A stretch of DNA of 9,322 nucleotides from DASVEE01 sp036399695 (GCA_036399695.1 DASWMP010000148.1:1-9322), one strand, 5' to 3'. Positions 1 through 6,535 are shown, numbered from the stretch's first letter. Numbers and translations: made by a program. The notes: generated from the letters alone by a model not told the origin.

Positions 1-104
1 GCGGACAGACAGGAGTGTCTGTCCTACATTCAGGTCTCGCCGGATATCGCGCAGCCGCGGGCACGCCGCCAGTCAATGTAGGACAGACACTCTTGTCTGT
101 CCGC
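1..104. repeat. REP/MITE-like inverted repeat with nested hairpin arms
   Basis: Bases 1-30 and 75-104 are reverse complements over 30 bp with one mismatch, separated by a 44-bp GC-rich spacer. Each arm is also self-complementary: GGACAGAC, a 6-base loop, then GTCTGTCC. The element could therefore fold as one long cruciform or as two small hairpins. It has no coding capacity. It looks like a dispersed intergenic palindromic element (REP-like or a miniature inverted-repeat element). The left arm starts exactly at the window edge, so the element could extend further left. I see no target-site duplication on the visible side. The adjoining stretch 105-215 contains nothing I can support. Confidence 0.8.
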
Positions 105-215
105 GCCCGCAGGCGCCCGTTTTGTCGGCCATCAGCGTGTCTGGCGCTCCATTTAGAGACAGCCTCCGTGCGCCACCGCACTCCAAGATAGAGCTGCCTA
201 CGCGCCCGAGTATCA

Positions 216-613
216 GACGCAAACTTTCAGGCGGCCGAGTCCAAGGCTGCGCCCCGCGCGTCAACACTCTGAATCTCAGAGTCAAAGCTTTGAGCCTCGG
301 AGGCAAAACATCGAGGCGCCGAGCCGAAGTTTTGAGTGTCCGAGGCAAAGCTTTGCGTCCCAGAGGCAAAACTTTGGATACCCGAGTCAAAGCTTTGCAT
401 CCCCGAGTCATAACTTTGAGTCTTCGAGGCAAAGCTTTGCGTGTCTGAGGCAAAGCTTTGCATCTCGGAGGCAAAGCTTTGCGTCCAGAGGCAAATTCTT
501 TCGAGTCGCGAGTCAAAGCTTTGCGTCTCGGAGACAAAGCTTTGCGTCTCAGAGGCAAAATTTTGAATGCCGGAGGCAAAGCTTTGAGTCCCGGAGGCAA
601 AACTTTGAGTCCG
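216..613. repeat. 21-bp palindromic tandem repeat array, 19 units
   Basis: Units start at 216, 237, 258, 279, 300, 321, 342, 363, 384, 405, 426, 447, 468, 488, 510, 531, 552, 573 and 594. All are 21 bp apart except 468 (20 bp) and 488 (22 bp), which compensate each other; the last unit is cut to 20 bp. The consensus is GAGGCAAAGCTTTGC followed by GTCTCG. Its core CAAAGCTTTG is perfectly palindromic and intact in nine units; four of these (342, 426, 447, 468) carry the 12-bp GCAAAGCTTTGC. The unit at 552 has CAAAATTTTG, a different sequence that is still palindromic. The first three units (216, 237, 258) are strongly degraded, and a further degenerate unit may occupy 614-634. Because 21 is a multiple of 3, several frames stay open through the array and give heptad-repeat translations (for example KAL-rich or TQSFAS-like), which I treat as spurious. 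The array ends about 20-40 bp past the stop codon of the minus-strand gene at 656. Confidence 0.92.
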
Positions 614-655
614 GAGGAGCGAGGTTGGAGTGCCGCGGGCCGCTTCCCGACTCGT

Positions 656-1528
656 TTACGCGACGGCGCTGCGGTACTCGAGGAACCAAGGCTCGCGGCG
701 GCCGAACTTTGTCGCCAGGGCCACGCCCACTCCGAACACCGAGGCCAGGCCCCAGAGGATCGTGCCGATGACCGGGACGAATCGCAGCGCGCCGAGGATC
801 AGGACCCCCAGCACCACCATGGCCAGATCGCCGCTCAGCCAGGCGCGGCGGCCGAGGGCGGCGCGGGAGCGGGGGCGGGCGACGAGCGTGCCGATGGCGT
901 GGAAGACGGCGATCATGCCGTAGATCTTGGCGAGCGACGCGAACACCGCCAGCCCGACGAGCAGCGGCACGCCGACGAGGTACGGGACGAGGTATGTGAA
1001 CACGACCGCCGTCAGCACGAAGCTGGTGAAGGCCACCAGCCCGAGGATGAAGCAGTGCGCGGCGCTGGCGCGGACTTCGACGGACGAGAGACGCACTTCC
1101 TTGCCGCTCAGCAGCGTCCAGACCACCGCGGCGATGAGCCAGACGAACAGCAGCGAGGCAATGATCGCGCTCTTGTTCATCGACGCCACGGCACCGTCCG
1201 GCGACGCCATCGACCAGACGCGGCCATCGACGCGACCTTCCGCGTTCTGCACGCTGGCGCCACCGTGAAAGAGATTTCCACGGACCCGCCCGGCACCCGC
1301 AAAGAGCACCGTCCCGCCGAACACCAGCAGATCGCCGTCGATGACCGACGAGACCGTCACCTGCCCGCCGTAGACCTGGACGGTTCCGGCGACCGGCCGC
1401 GAGATCTCCGCGGTGCGGTTGAAAAAGTAGGTGTCCTCCCCCTTCGAGCCGGCGGGCGCGGCAAACGTCATTGCGCCGACGGTGGCGAACGTCGCCAGAA
1501 GAGCGAAGAGGCGGGCGGCTTTATGCAT
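656..1528 (-). CDS. Bactofilin-like (polymer-forming) multi-pass membrane protein
   Basis: The 290-residue protein has a signal-like hydrophobic N-terminus (about 5-24, with AAPAG near 23-27). Residues about 45-108 are short Gly/Val-rich beta repeats (VYGGQVTVS, VIDGDLLVFGG, RVRGNLFHGG, GRVDGRV), typical of the beta-helix of bactofilins and related polymer-forming proteins. Four to five membrane segments follow, at about 121-141, 158-180, 184-213, 235-250 and 252-273. Classical bactofilins are cytosolic and lack such a membrane half. Here the signal sequence suggests that the beta segment lies outside the cytoplasmic membrane. The ATG overlaps the anti-sigma stop codon region by 8 bases, and AAAGGA lies about 4 bases upstream, so it is the third gene of a sigma-factor operon. 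The role is inferred: an envelope scaffold or surface patch protein under ECF control. The exact family and topology are uncertain. Confidence 0.72.
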   Translation of the reverse strand: MHKAARLFALLATFATVGAMTFAAPAGSKGEDTYFFNRTAEISRPVAGTVQVYGGQVTVSSVIDGDLLVFGGTVLFAGAGRVRGNLFHGGASVQNAEGRVDGRVWSMASPDGAVASMNKSAIIASLLFVWLIAAVVWTLLSGKEVRLSSVEVRASAAHCFILGLVAFTSFVLTAVVFTYLVPYLVGVPLLVGLAVFASLAKIYGMIAVFHAIGTLVARPRSRAALGRRAWLSGDLAMVVLGVLILGALRFVPVIGTILWGLASVFGVGVALATKFGRREPWFLEYRSAVA

Positions 1529-1970
1529 CGATTCCTTTCGGCGCCCGCCGGAGCAGGAGGAAGAGAACGGTATTGACGGCGAAGAACGACACCGCGATGC
1601 CGATCTGGAACGTCAGCGGGGCATTGCGGAGCGCGCCGCCGAGGTGACTGGCGATGTTCCAGGCAAACTCGAAGGGGGAGACGGACGACAAAGCCGCGCG
1701 CCAGACACCGGCAACCGGAGACTGTCCGGAGACGAGGAAGAGCGTCGCCGCGAGCACGAGCGCCGCCACGGCCGCGGCGAAGACGAGTCCCCACGGCCGA
1801 TGCGACGCTCCTTCCCACGGCGCCAGCGGCAAGGCGTCGAGGCTGAGAGGGCGCGTCTCGACCTCGACGTCACCGTCGAGCTCTTCGAACACCGCCCGGC
1901 AGTCCGCGCACGTCTCGAGATGAGCCGCGTGGGCGTCCGGATCTTCCAGATATTCGTCGCACTTCGTCAT
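1521..1970 (-). CDS. Zinc-finger transmembrane anti-sigma factor
   Basis: This 149-residue protein starts with a ZAS-type zinc motif: C4, then H17-x3-C21-x2-C24 (HLETCADC), as in the zf-HC2 anti-sigma family. Two membrane helices follow at about 60-81 and 119-140, with a roughly 37-residue loop between them. In this family the cytoplasmic zinc domain holds the ECF sigma factor until a signal releases it. The ATG at 1970 overlaps the sigma stop codon by 4 bases (ATGA), a typical coupled sigma/anti-sigma arrangement. GTGGAA lies about 6 bases upstream as a ribosome binding site. A second membrane helix is a variation on the common single-pass form, and it places the C-terminus on the cytoplasmic side. 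There is no recognisable periplasmic sensor domain beyond the short loop. Confidence 0.88.
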   Translation of the reverse strand: MTKCDEYLEDPDAHAAHLETCADCRAVFEELDGDVEVETRPLSLDALPLAPWEGASHRPWGLVFAAAVAALVLAATLFLVSGQSPVAGVWRAALSSVSPFEFAWNIASHLGGALRNAPLTFQIGIAVSFFAVNTVLFLLLRRAPKGIDA

Positions 1971-2557
1971 AACGGTTCCACGAAATTACCGAGCGCATCC
2001 TTGAGCAGATTTCGTGCTCGGAACAGTTTGTTCTTCACGGTTCCGAGCGGCAGTTTCTTCATCGTGGCGATCTCTTCGTACGACATCTCGGCGAAATGCC
2101 GAAGCTGGATGAGCTCGCGGTAATCGGGAGGCAGGTTGTCGACGGCCTTGTCGATGGCGGCGCTGAGCTGCTTGTTCTTCATCGCCCGGTAGGGGGAGAC
2201 CCCGCCGTCGGCGAATTCGCGCTCCTTCCCCGTCGGCTCCTCGTCCGTCGACTGCCGTGCAATCGGGACCTCGGGGAGGCTCTTTTTCCGAAGCGTATCG
2301 ATGGCACTGTTCTGCGCGATGCGGAACAGCCAGGTCGAGAACTGATACTTCGGGTCGTAACGATCGAGCGCCAGGTAGACCTTCACGAAAATTTCCTGGG
2401 CCAGATCGTGAGCCTCCTCGTAGCGATGAGTGATCCGATATACATAATTGATGAGGCGCTTTTCGTAGCGCTTCACCAGCTCTGTGAATCGATCACGCTC
2501 GCCATCGAGGATCCGCGCCACCAGGGCCCGGTCATCGAGCTGCTCACGTTCGGCCAT
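1967..2557 (-). CDS. ECF-type RNA polymerase sigma factor (sigma-70 family)
   Basis: The 196-residue product matches the usual ECF length. Region 2 lies at about 25-92, with the core-binding and -10 recognition stretch around DLAQEIFVKVYLALDRY (51-67) and FSTWLFRIAQNSAIDTLRK (73-91). Region 4 lies at about 140-190 (LPPDYRELIQLRHFAEMSYEEIA, then LGTVKNKLFRARNLL), with the helix-turn-helix that reads the -35 element. The linker (about 93-130) is acidic and low in complexity. The ATG at 2557 is chosen because homology begins immediately after it (MAEREQLDDRALVARI). The frame remains open far upstream to 3400, but that part runs antisense through the ABC ATPase gene and shows no protein family. 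No convincing Shine-Dalgarno sits before this ATG. The gene is first in the operon with its anti-sigma factor and is probably autoregulated (inference). Confidence 0.93.
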   Translation of the reverse strand: MAEREQLDDRALVARILDGERDRFTELVKRYEKRLINYVYRITHRYEEAHDLAQEIFVKVYLALDRYDPKYQFSTWLFRIAQNSAIDTLRKKSLPEVPIARQSTDEEPTGKEREFADGGVSPYRAMKNKQLSAAIDKAVDNLPPDYRELIQLRHFAEMSYEEIATMKKLPLGTVKNKLFRARNLLKDALGNFVEPL

Positions 2558-2617
2558 TCGGTTGTACGTTTCCAGTCCGTCGGGGTTTACCCGCCCGGAT
2601 GATAACCTCTCGCGGCG
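2558..2617. promoter_or_regulatory. 60-bp divergent intergenic region
   Basis: This is the only space between the start codons of the minus-strand sigma operon and the plus-strand ABC ATPase, so promoters for both should lie here or extend into the coding sequences. It contains an interrupted palindrome, GGGT-N2-ACCC (on the plus strand, GGGTTTACCC at about 2583-2592). A GATAAC lies at 2601-2606, about 12 bases before the ATPase ATG. I could not find a convincing ECF -35/-10 pair at correct spacing on the minus strand. Confidence 0.4.
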
Positions 2618-3337
2618 ATGATCGAAATCGAGGATCTGACGAAGAAGTACGGCGACTTCACGGCCGTCGATCGTCTCAGCCTCACGGTGCGGGCCGGCGA
2701 GATCTTCGGTTTCCTCGGCCCGAACGGCGCCGGAAAGACGACCACGATCCGCGTCGCCGCCGGGCTCTCCCTGCCCACCTCCGGCCGCGTCCGCATCAAC
2801 GGCATCGACGTCGTGACCGACGCCGTCCGGGCCAAGGCCGTCACCGGCTATGTCCCTGACCGTCCTTATCTTTACGAGAAGCTGACGGGGCGCGAGCTGC
2901 TGCAGTTCGTCGCCAACCTCTACCACAAGGAATGGCGCGACTGCGAAGCGCGCGCTCTCGAGCTGCTCCGCTATTTCGAGCTGCACGAGTGGATCGACAC
3001 GCGCATCGAGAACCTCTCCCACGGGATGAAGCAGAAGCTCGTCATCATCTCGGCACTGGTGCACGACCCGGCCGTGCTGATCATCGACGAACCGATGGTG
3101 GGGCTCGACGCGCTGGCCCAGCGGCAGGTGAAACTGCTCTTCCGCCGTCTGGCCGACGAGCAGAAGACGGTTTTCCTGACGACGCACACCCTGTCGGTGG
3201 CGGAGGCGGTGTGCGATCGCATTGCCATCCTCTCGCGCGGAAAGGTCGTGGCCAGCGGGACCGTCGCGGAGCTGAAGCGGGAGGCGCCGGGCAGTCCGCT
3301 GGAGGATGTGTTCCTGTCTCTGACTTTTGAGAGTTGA
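2618..3337 (+). CDS. ABC transporter ATP-binding protein (ABC-2 exporter type)
   Basis: This 239-residue single nucleotide-binding domain has Walker A GPNGAGKTT (34-42), signature LSHGMKQ (133-139), Walker B VLIIDE (153-158), the D-loop GLD (162-164) and switch His190 (TTHTLS). The Q-loop position reads YVPDRPYLYEKLTGRELL: Asp81 stands where many families have Gln, as I recall for some ABC-2 exporter ATPases. The C-terminus carries the usual SRGKVVASGTVAEL and LEDVFLSLT tail. It would power export by a separate membrane subunit, but no permease gene lies nearby; the next gene is prmC. The substrate is unknown. It is transcribed divergently from the sigma operon. The start is supported by the immediate MIEIEDLTKKYG opening, although the upstream ribosome binding site is weak. 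Confidence 0.92.
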   Translation: MIEIEDLTKKYGDFTAVDRLSLTVRAGEIFGFLGPNGAGKTTTIRVAAGLSLPTSGRVRINGIDVVTDAVRAKAVTGYVPDRPYLYEKLTGRELLQFVANLYHKEWRDCEARALELLRYFELHEWIDTRIENLSHGMKQKLVIISALVHDPAVLIIDEPMVGLDALAQRQVKLLFRRLADEQKTVFLTTHTLSVAEAVCDRIAILSRGKVVASGTVAELKREAPGSPLEDVFLSLTFES

Positions 3338-3338
3338 G

Positions 3339-4136
3339 ATGGGAACGCGCCTGGATACGCTCCGCGCCTCCTGGCGCCAGACGCTGGACAGCCGGGACAT
3401 CGACCTGCTCCTGGCCGATCACCTCGGGAAAACCCCCGCCTGGATCTTTGCCCACGGGGACCATGAGCTGGATCCCGCGGCTATCGAACCGGTCTTTCAG
3501 CGCCGCGCGAGCGGTGAGCCGCTGCAGTACATCCGGGGGCGGGCGGACTTTTTCGGACGGGAGTACCGCGTCGACTCGCGCGTGCTGATCCCCCGCCCGG
3601 AGACGGAGCTGCTCGTGGAGGCGGCGCTCAACCGTGCGCCCCACGGCGCCCGGGTCGTCGACGTCGGCACCGGCAGCGGCTGCATCGCCGTTTCGCTCGA
3701 ACGCGAGCGTCCGGACCTGCAGGTGTTCGCCGTCGACCGCTCCCCCGCCGCGCTGGCCGTCGCCAAAGCGAACAACGACCGCCTGGAGGCGCACGTCCGT
3801 TTCGCCGCCTCCGACCTGCTCGGCTCCGTGAGCGCGTCCTTCGACCTGATCGTGTCGAATCCGCCCTACATCCCGGCGGCGGACGTCGAGACGCTCGATG
3901 CCGTCGTCCGCGATCACGAGCCGCGCATGGCGCTCACGCCAGGGCCTCGAGGGACGGAGATCATCGAGCGGATCCTCGATCAGGCCGGCCGCGCGCTCGT
4001 GCTGCTCGAGATCGGCTACGGGCAGGAGCGGGACATCCGGGAGCTGGCGGCGGCCAGGCGCTTCAAGGTCGAGGCTGTCATTCCTGACCTCGCGACCATT
4101 CCGCGCGTCGTCGTATTATCCGCGCATGGTGATTGA
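3339..4136 (+). CDS. prmC: Peptide chain release factor N5-glutamine methyltransferase
   Basis: PrmC (HemK) methylates the Gln of the GGQ motif in release factors RF1 and RF2, using S-adenosylmethionine, to support efficient translation termination. The 265-residue protein has the helical N-terminal release-factor-binding domain (about 1-70, with GEPLQYIRGRADFFG at 59-73) and IPRPETE (84-90). The SAM-binding VDVGTGSG is at 107-114 and the catalytic NPPY at 174-177. The C-terminal LEIGYGQ is at 223-229. The segment between GPRG and LEIGYGQ is somewhat shorter than in E. coli and lacks the usual LKPGG-like turn. The ATG at 3339 has GAGAG five bases upstream and follows the ATPase stop by one base; an in-frame TTG at 3327 is less likely. 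The usual neighbour prfA is not present here. Confidence 0.95.
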   Translation: MGTRLDTLRASWRQTLDSRDIDLLLADHLGKTPAWIFAHGDHELDPAAIEPVFQRRASGEPLQYIRGRADFFGREYRVDSRVLIPRPETELLVEAALNRAPHGARVVDVGTGSGCIAVSLERERPDLQVFAVDRSPAALAVAKANNDRLEAHVRFAASDLLGSVSASFDLIVSNPPYIPAADVETLDAVVRDHEPRMALTPGPRGTEIIERILDQAGRALVLLEIGYGQERDIRELAAARRFKVEAVIPDLATIPRVVVLSAHGD

Positions 4137-4476
4137 CCGCTGCCTCTTCTGCCGCATCATCGATGGCGACATCCCGGCGAAGAAGATGCACGAGGACGGC
4201 GACGTCGTCGCGTTCCACGACATCAACCCGCAGGCCCCGACGCACATCCTCGTCATCCCCCGCCGCCACATCGCCATGCTCAACGACCTCGCCCCCGCGG
4301 ACGCCGCCACGATCGGCATGACGATCGTCCGCGCCACCGAGATCGCCCGCAGCATGCAACTGGACCGCGAAGGCTACCGCCTGGTCATCAACAACGGCGA
4401 GTCCGCCGGCCAGACGGTGTTCCACATCCACGTACACATCCTCGGGGGACGCACGTTCGGGTGGCCGCCGGGGTGA
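4126..4476 (+). CDS. HIT-family (HINT-like) nucleotide hydrolase
   Basis: The 116-residue protein has the full histidine-triad signature HIHVHILGG at 100-108, with His102 and His104 in the catalytic region. It also has a CxxC pair at Cys6/Cys9 (CLFCRIIDGDIPAK), as in zinc-binding bacterial HINT proteins. PQAPTHILVIPRRHI (35-49) and RLVINNGESAGQTVFH (85-100) match the conserved fold. HINT enzymes hydrolyse nucleoside phosphoramidates and adenylated compounds in the cytoplasm. The length is normal for the family. The ATG lies within prmC, with an 11-base overlap and no clear ribosome binding site, which suggests translational coupling to prmC. The family assignment is firm; the physiological substrate is not known from sequence. 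Confidence 0.95.
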   Translation: MVIDRCLFCRIIDGDIPAKKMHEDGDVVAFHDINPQAPTHILVIPRRHIAMLNDLAPADAATIGMTIVRATEIARSMQLDREGYRLVINNGESAGQTVFHIHVHILGGRTFGWPPG

Positions 4477-4480
4477 GGGG

Positions 4481-4592
4481 GGATTGAGGATTGAGGATTG
4501 AGGATTGAGGATTGAGGATTGAGGATTGAGGATTGAGGATTGAGGATTGAGGATTGGGGATTGCGGATTGCGGATTGGGGATTGCGGATTGA
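4481..4592 (+). repeat. Heptamer tandem repeat (GGATTGA)16
   Basis: Sixteen uninterrupted 7-bp units begin four bases after the HIT stop codon. Ten units are identical GGATTGA (4481-4550). They are followed by GGATTGG, GGATTGC, GGATTGC, GGATTGG, GGATTGC and a final GGATTGA (4586-4592). Variation is confined to the end nearest the central stem-loop, which suggests that the outer units were copied most recently by slippage. Heptameric short tandem repeats of this general kind are known in intergenic DNA of several bacterial groups, notably cyanobacteria. Open frames through it (NPQSSIL-type translations) are not credible genes. Confidence 0.97.
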
Positions 4593-4641
4593 GGAAGGCT
4601 CCGCCAGGCTGACGGCCGCGTAGCGCAGCCATCCTCAATCC
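4586..4641. terminator. Stem-loop at convergent gene junction (possible bidirectional terminator)
   Basis: Bases 4586-4604 pair with 4623-4641 over 19 positions with two mismatches, leaving an 18-base loop. The inner half of the stem (GGCTCCGC against GCGCAGCC) is not made of heptamer repeats, so the hairpin is more than a by-product of them. It lies between the convergent HIT gene and AI-2E permease gene, where a bidirectional terminator would be expected. There is no T-tract on either side, so an intrinsic terminator of the classical type is not shown. Confidence 0.45.
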
Positions 4642-4662
4642 TCAATCCTCAATCCTCAATCC
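4635..4662 (-). repeat. Inverted heptamer repeat (TCAATCC)4
   Basis: Four exact copies of TCAATCC, the reverse complement of GGATTGA, sit at 4635-4662, preceded by a partial ATCC at 4631-4634. They end just before the stop codon of the permease gene at 4667. Together with the array at 4481-4592 they extend the central stem outward, so that any of the outer left-hand units can pair in several registers. Confidence 0.95.
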
Positions 4663-4666
4663 CGTC

Positions 4667-6535
4667 TCACGCGGGCGGCGGCACGCGGAACCGCGTCCCG
4701 GTGCCGCTGAACGTCAGGCTGCGGCCGCTCTTGCGTCGGCCGCCTTTGCGGCGGGCGATGAAGTCTTCCTTCGCTTCCTTCAGCGTCGACGGCACGTAGG
4801 TCGCGCCGGCGGAGAGGGTGCGGTTGCGGTCGCGGGAGAAGCCGGAACCGCCGGCGACGATCATCAGCTCGGGGAAGGCCGTGGCCAGGAGTTGCAGCAG
4901 GTCGTAACCCTGCTCGAGATGATCGGAATTCGAGCAGGAGACGAAGACCGCTTCCGGCTTGACCTCGTTGATGAAGGCGACGAGCTCCTGCTCCGGCAGG
5001 TCGGTGAAGTAGTCGACCGAGTACTGCTCGGTGCGGAGCAACTGCGTCAGCATCAGCGTGCCGAGGGAGAGACGCTCGCCGGCGACGGAGACGGCGACGA
5101 TGTGGCGCTCCGGATCGGGCTTCCCGGCGTTGCGGTCGCCGAACCGGACGATCAGCTCGCGGATGACGTCCTTGATGAAGTGATCGTGAGCGACGGTAAT
5201 GCGCTTCCGCTCCAGCTCTTCCTGCGCGAAGCTGAGCGTCGGAATGAACAGGTCCGTGAACATCTCCTCCATGGTCGACGCCTCGGCATTGCGGTCGGCG
5301 ATGGCGATGGCCCCGGTGCGGTCGCGCACGAGCAGACGGTTGTAGAAGCTGAGGTACCCCTCCAGCGGGTCCTCGCTGCCGAACATGATCGAGAAGATCC
5401 TCAGCGCCGGGATGAACTCGCCGCCGACGGTCAGGCAGACGGTGATCGGCGTCGACAGCAGCAGCCCGACAGGCCCCCACAGCCAGCCCCAGAAAATTGC
5501 CGCGATGAGCAACGCTATGGGCGAGACGCCGACGCGATGGCCAACGACGATCGGCTCGATGAAGCCGCCGACGAGCTGGTCGCTGAAGATGAACAGCCCC
5601 AGAACGGCCAGGCCGGTGTACCAGTTCGGAAAGACGGCGAACGCCAGGAACGTCGGCAAGGCCGCGCTGAGCACCGCGCCGATGTACGGGACGAAACGGA
5701 GCAATCCCGCGATGACGCCCCAGAGCGCCGCATGCGGCACGCGCAACGCCCACAGCCCGAGCCCGATCAGGATGCCGAAGCCTATGTTCAGCAACGCAAT
5801 GGTCAGTAGATAGCGGCTGATGCGCTCAGACGTCTCGCCGATGGCCTGCGTCGTGACCGTGAGATGCGCGCGGCCGGCGAGCCGGAGCATCTTGTCCCGC
5901 AGTTGCTCCCGGTCACGCAAGACGAAGAAGACGATGACGATGACGAGGAAGGTCGCGGCGACCACTTCCACCGTGGGAGCGATTTCCTCGTACCGGTCGC
6001 CGATGGTCTTGCGCTCGACGATGCTGACTTTCAACTGCGCCTGCTCGGGCGTATCCCGCGCTTCCGCGACGCGCTGCAGCGTCCGCTCGACGAGCGCGAA
6101 CGTCCCGCCGGAGCTCCGCTTGAGCCACCGGAGCTTCTCTTCCATCGGCCCGGCAGTCGCCGCGCCGGCAATCTCGACGGCTACGGCATTGAACTGCTGA
6201 TAGATCCACCAGCCGCCGATGCCGATCCCGCCGACGACCACCGCGACCGAGATGGTGATCGCGCCGAGCCGCCGCAGGAACGTCCGCTCGAGCACACCGA
6301 CGATGGGCGCGAGCAAAAATGCGAAGAGCATCGAAAGCGCGATCGGTACGACGACCGGCTTCATGAGGTACAGCACGGCGATGACGACGATGGTGATGAG
6401 GAGAATCCGCGCGTTCCCCTGCCGCCGCTCGGCTATGCGCTTGTCAGGCGGCAGTGACTCGGACGCCATGCTCGGTAACCGGCGCATGGAGAGCGTCCGG
6501 TCGAACTGGTCGGTATCTTCTTCGTTGTGGTACAC
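4667..6535 (-). CDS. AI-2E family transporter fused to cobalamin-sensor-like C-terminal module
   Basis: The 622-residue protein has a typical AI-2E permease (COG0628) body: hydrophobic segments near 44-82, 92-112 and 190-207, and the conserved block at about 236-370. That block includes RFVPYIGAVLSAALP (280-294), EPIVVGHRVGVSPIALL (327-343) and GPVGLLLSTPITV (354-366). Such permeases are usually about 350-400 residues long. The additional 420-622 has a helical segment (420-465, with RITVAHDHFIKDVIRELI) and then a Rossmann-like domain (478-590, with AVSVAGERLSLG and VAGGSGF). This order resembles the cap plus B12-binding module of cobalamin sensors. The ligand motif DxHxxG/GxxHxLG is replaced by GERLSLG (486-492), without His. 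The C-terminal tail is basic. Translation from GTG at 6535 is used because third-position GC remains high from there; ATGs at 6487 and 6469 are alternatives. The transported substrate is unknown, and the family name does not prove autoinducer export. Confidence 0.88.
   Translation of the reverse strand: MYHNEEDTDQFDRTLSMRRLPSMASESLPPDKRIAERRQGNARILLITIVVIAVLYLMKPVVVPIALSMLFAFLLAPIVGVLERTFLRRLGAITISVAVVVGGIGIGGWWIYQQFNAVAVEIAGAATAGPMEEKLRWLKRSSGGTFALVERTLQRVAEARDTPEQAQLKVSIVERKTIGDRYEEIAPTVEVVAATFLVIVIVFFVLRDREQLRDKMLRLAGRAHLTVTTQAIGETSERISRYLLTIALLNIGFGILIGLGLWALRVPHAALWGVIAGLLRFVPYIGAVLSAALPTFLAFAVFPNWYTGLAVLGLFIFSDQLVGGFIEPIVVGHRVGVSPIALLIAAIFWGWLWGPVGLLLSTPITVCLTVGGEFIPALRIFSIMFGSEDPLEGYLSFYNRLLVRDRTGAIAIADRNAEASTMEEMFTDLFIPTLSFAQEELERKRITVAHDHFIKDVIRELIVRFGDRNAGKPDPERHIVAVSVAGERLSLGTLMLTQLLRTEQYSVDYFTDLPEQELVAFINEVKPEAVFVSCSNSDHLEQGYDLLQLLATAFPELMIVAGGSGFSRDRNRTLSAGATYVPSTLKEAKEDFIARRKGGRRKSGRSLTFSGTGTRFRVPPPA

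Noticed and set aside
73..600. Open frames through the 21-bp array giving heptad-repeat proteins (KAL-rich on one strand, TQSFAS-like in another frame)
   Set aside because: The period is a multiple of three, so several frames on both strands stay open automatically. There is no ribosome binding site, signal or recognisable domain, and the translations merely mirror the DNA repeat.
216..613. CRISPR array
   Set aside because: The units are contiguous 21-bp repeats with only a few variable bases between cores. There are no unique spacers of 30 bp or more and no cas genes.
458..1576. A 372-codon plus-strand open frame
   Set aside because: It runs antisense through the bactofilin-like gene, which has clear protein features. 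Its own translation is rich in Arg, Asp, Glu and His without family signature, as expected of a GC-rich shadow frame.
2558..3400. N-terminal extension of the sigma-factor frame upstream of 2557
   Set aside because: The extension lies antisense to the ABC ATPase with all its motifs, and ECF homology starts exactly at the ATG at 2557.
4892..5809. A 305-codon plus-strand open frame opposite the permease gene
   Set aside because: Its translation is highly charged and low in complexity, while the minus strand encodes recognisable AI-2E blocks.
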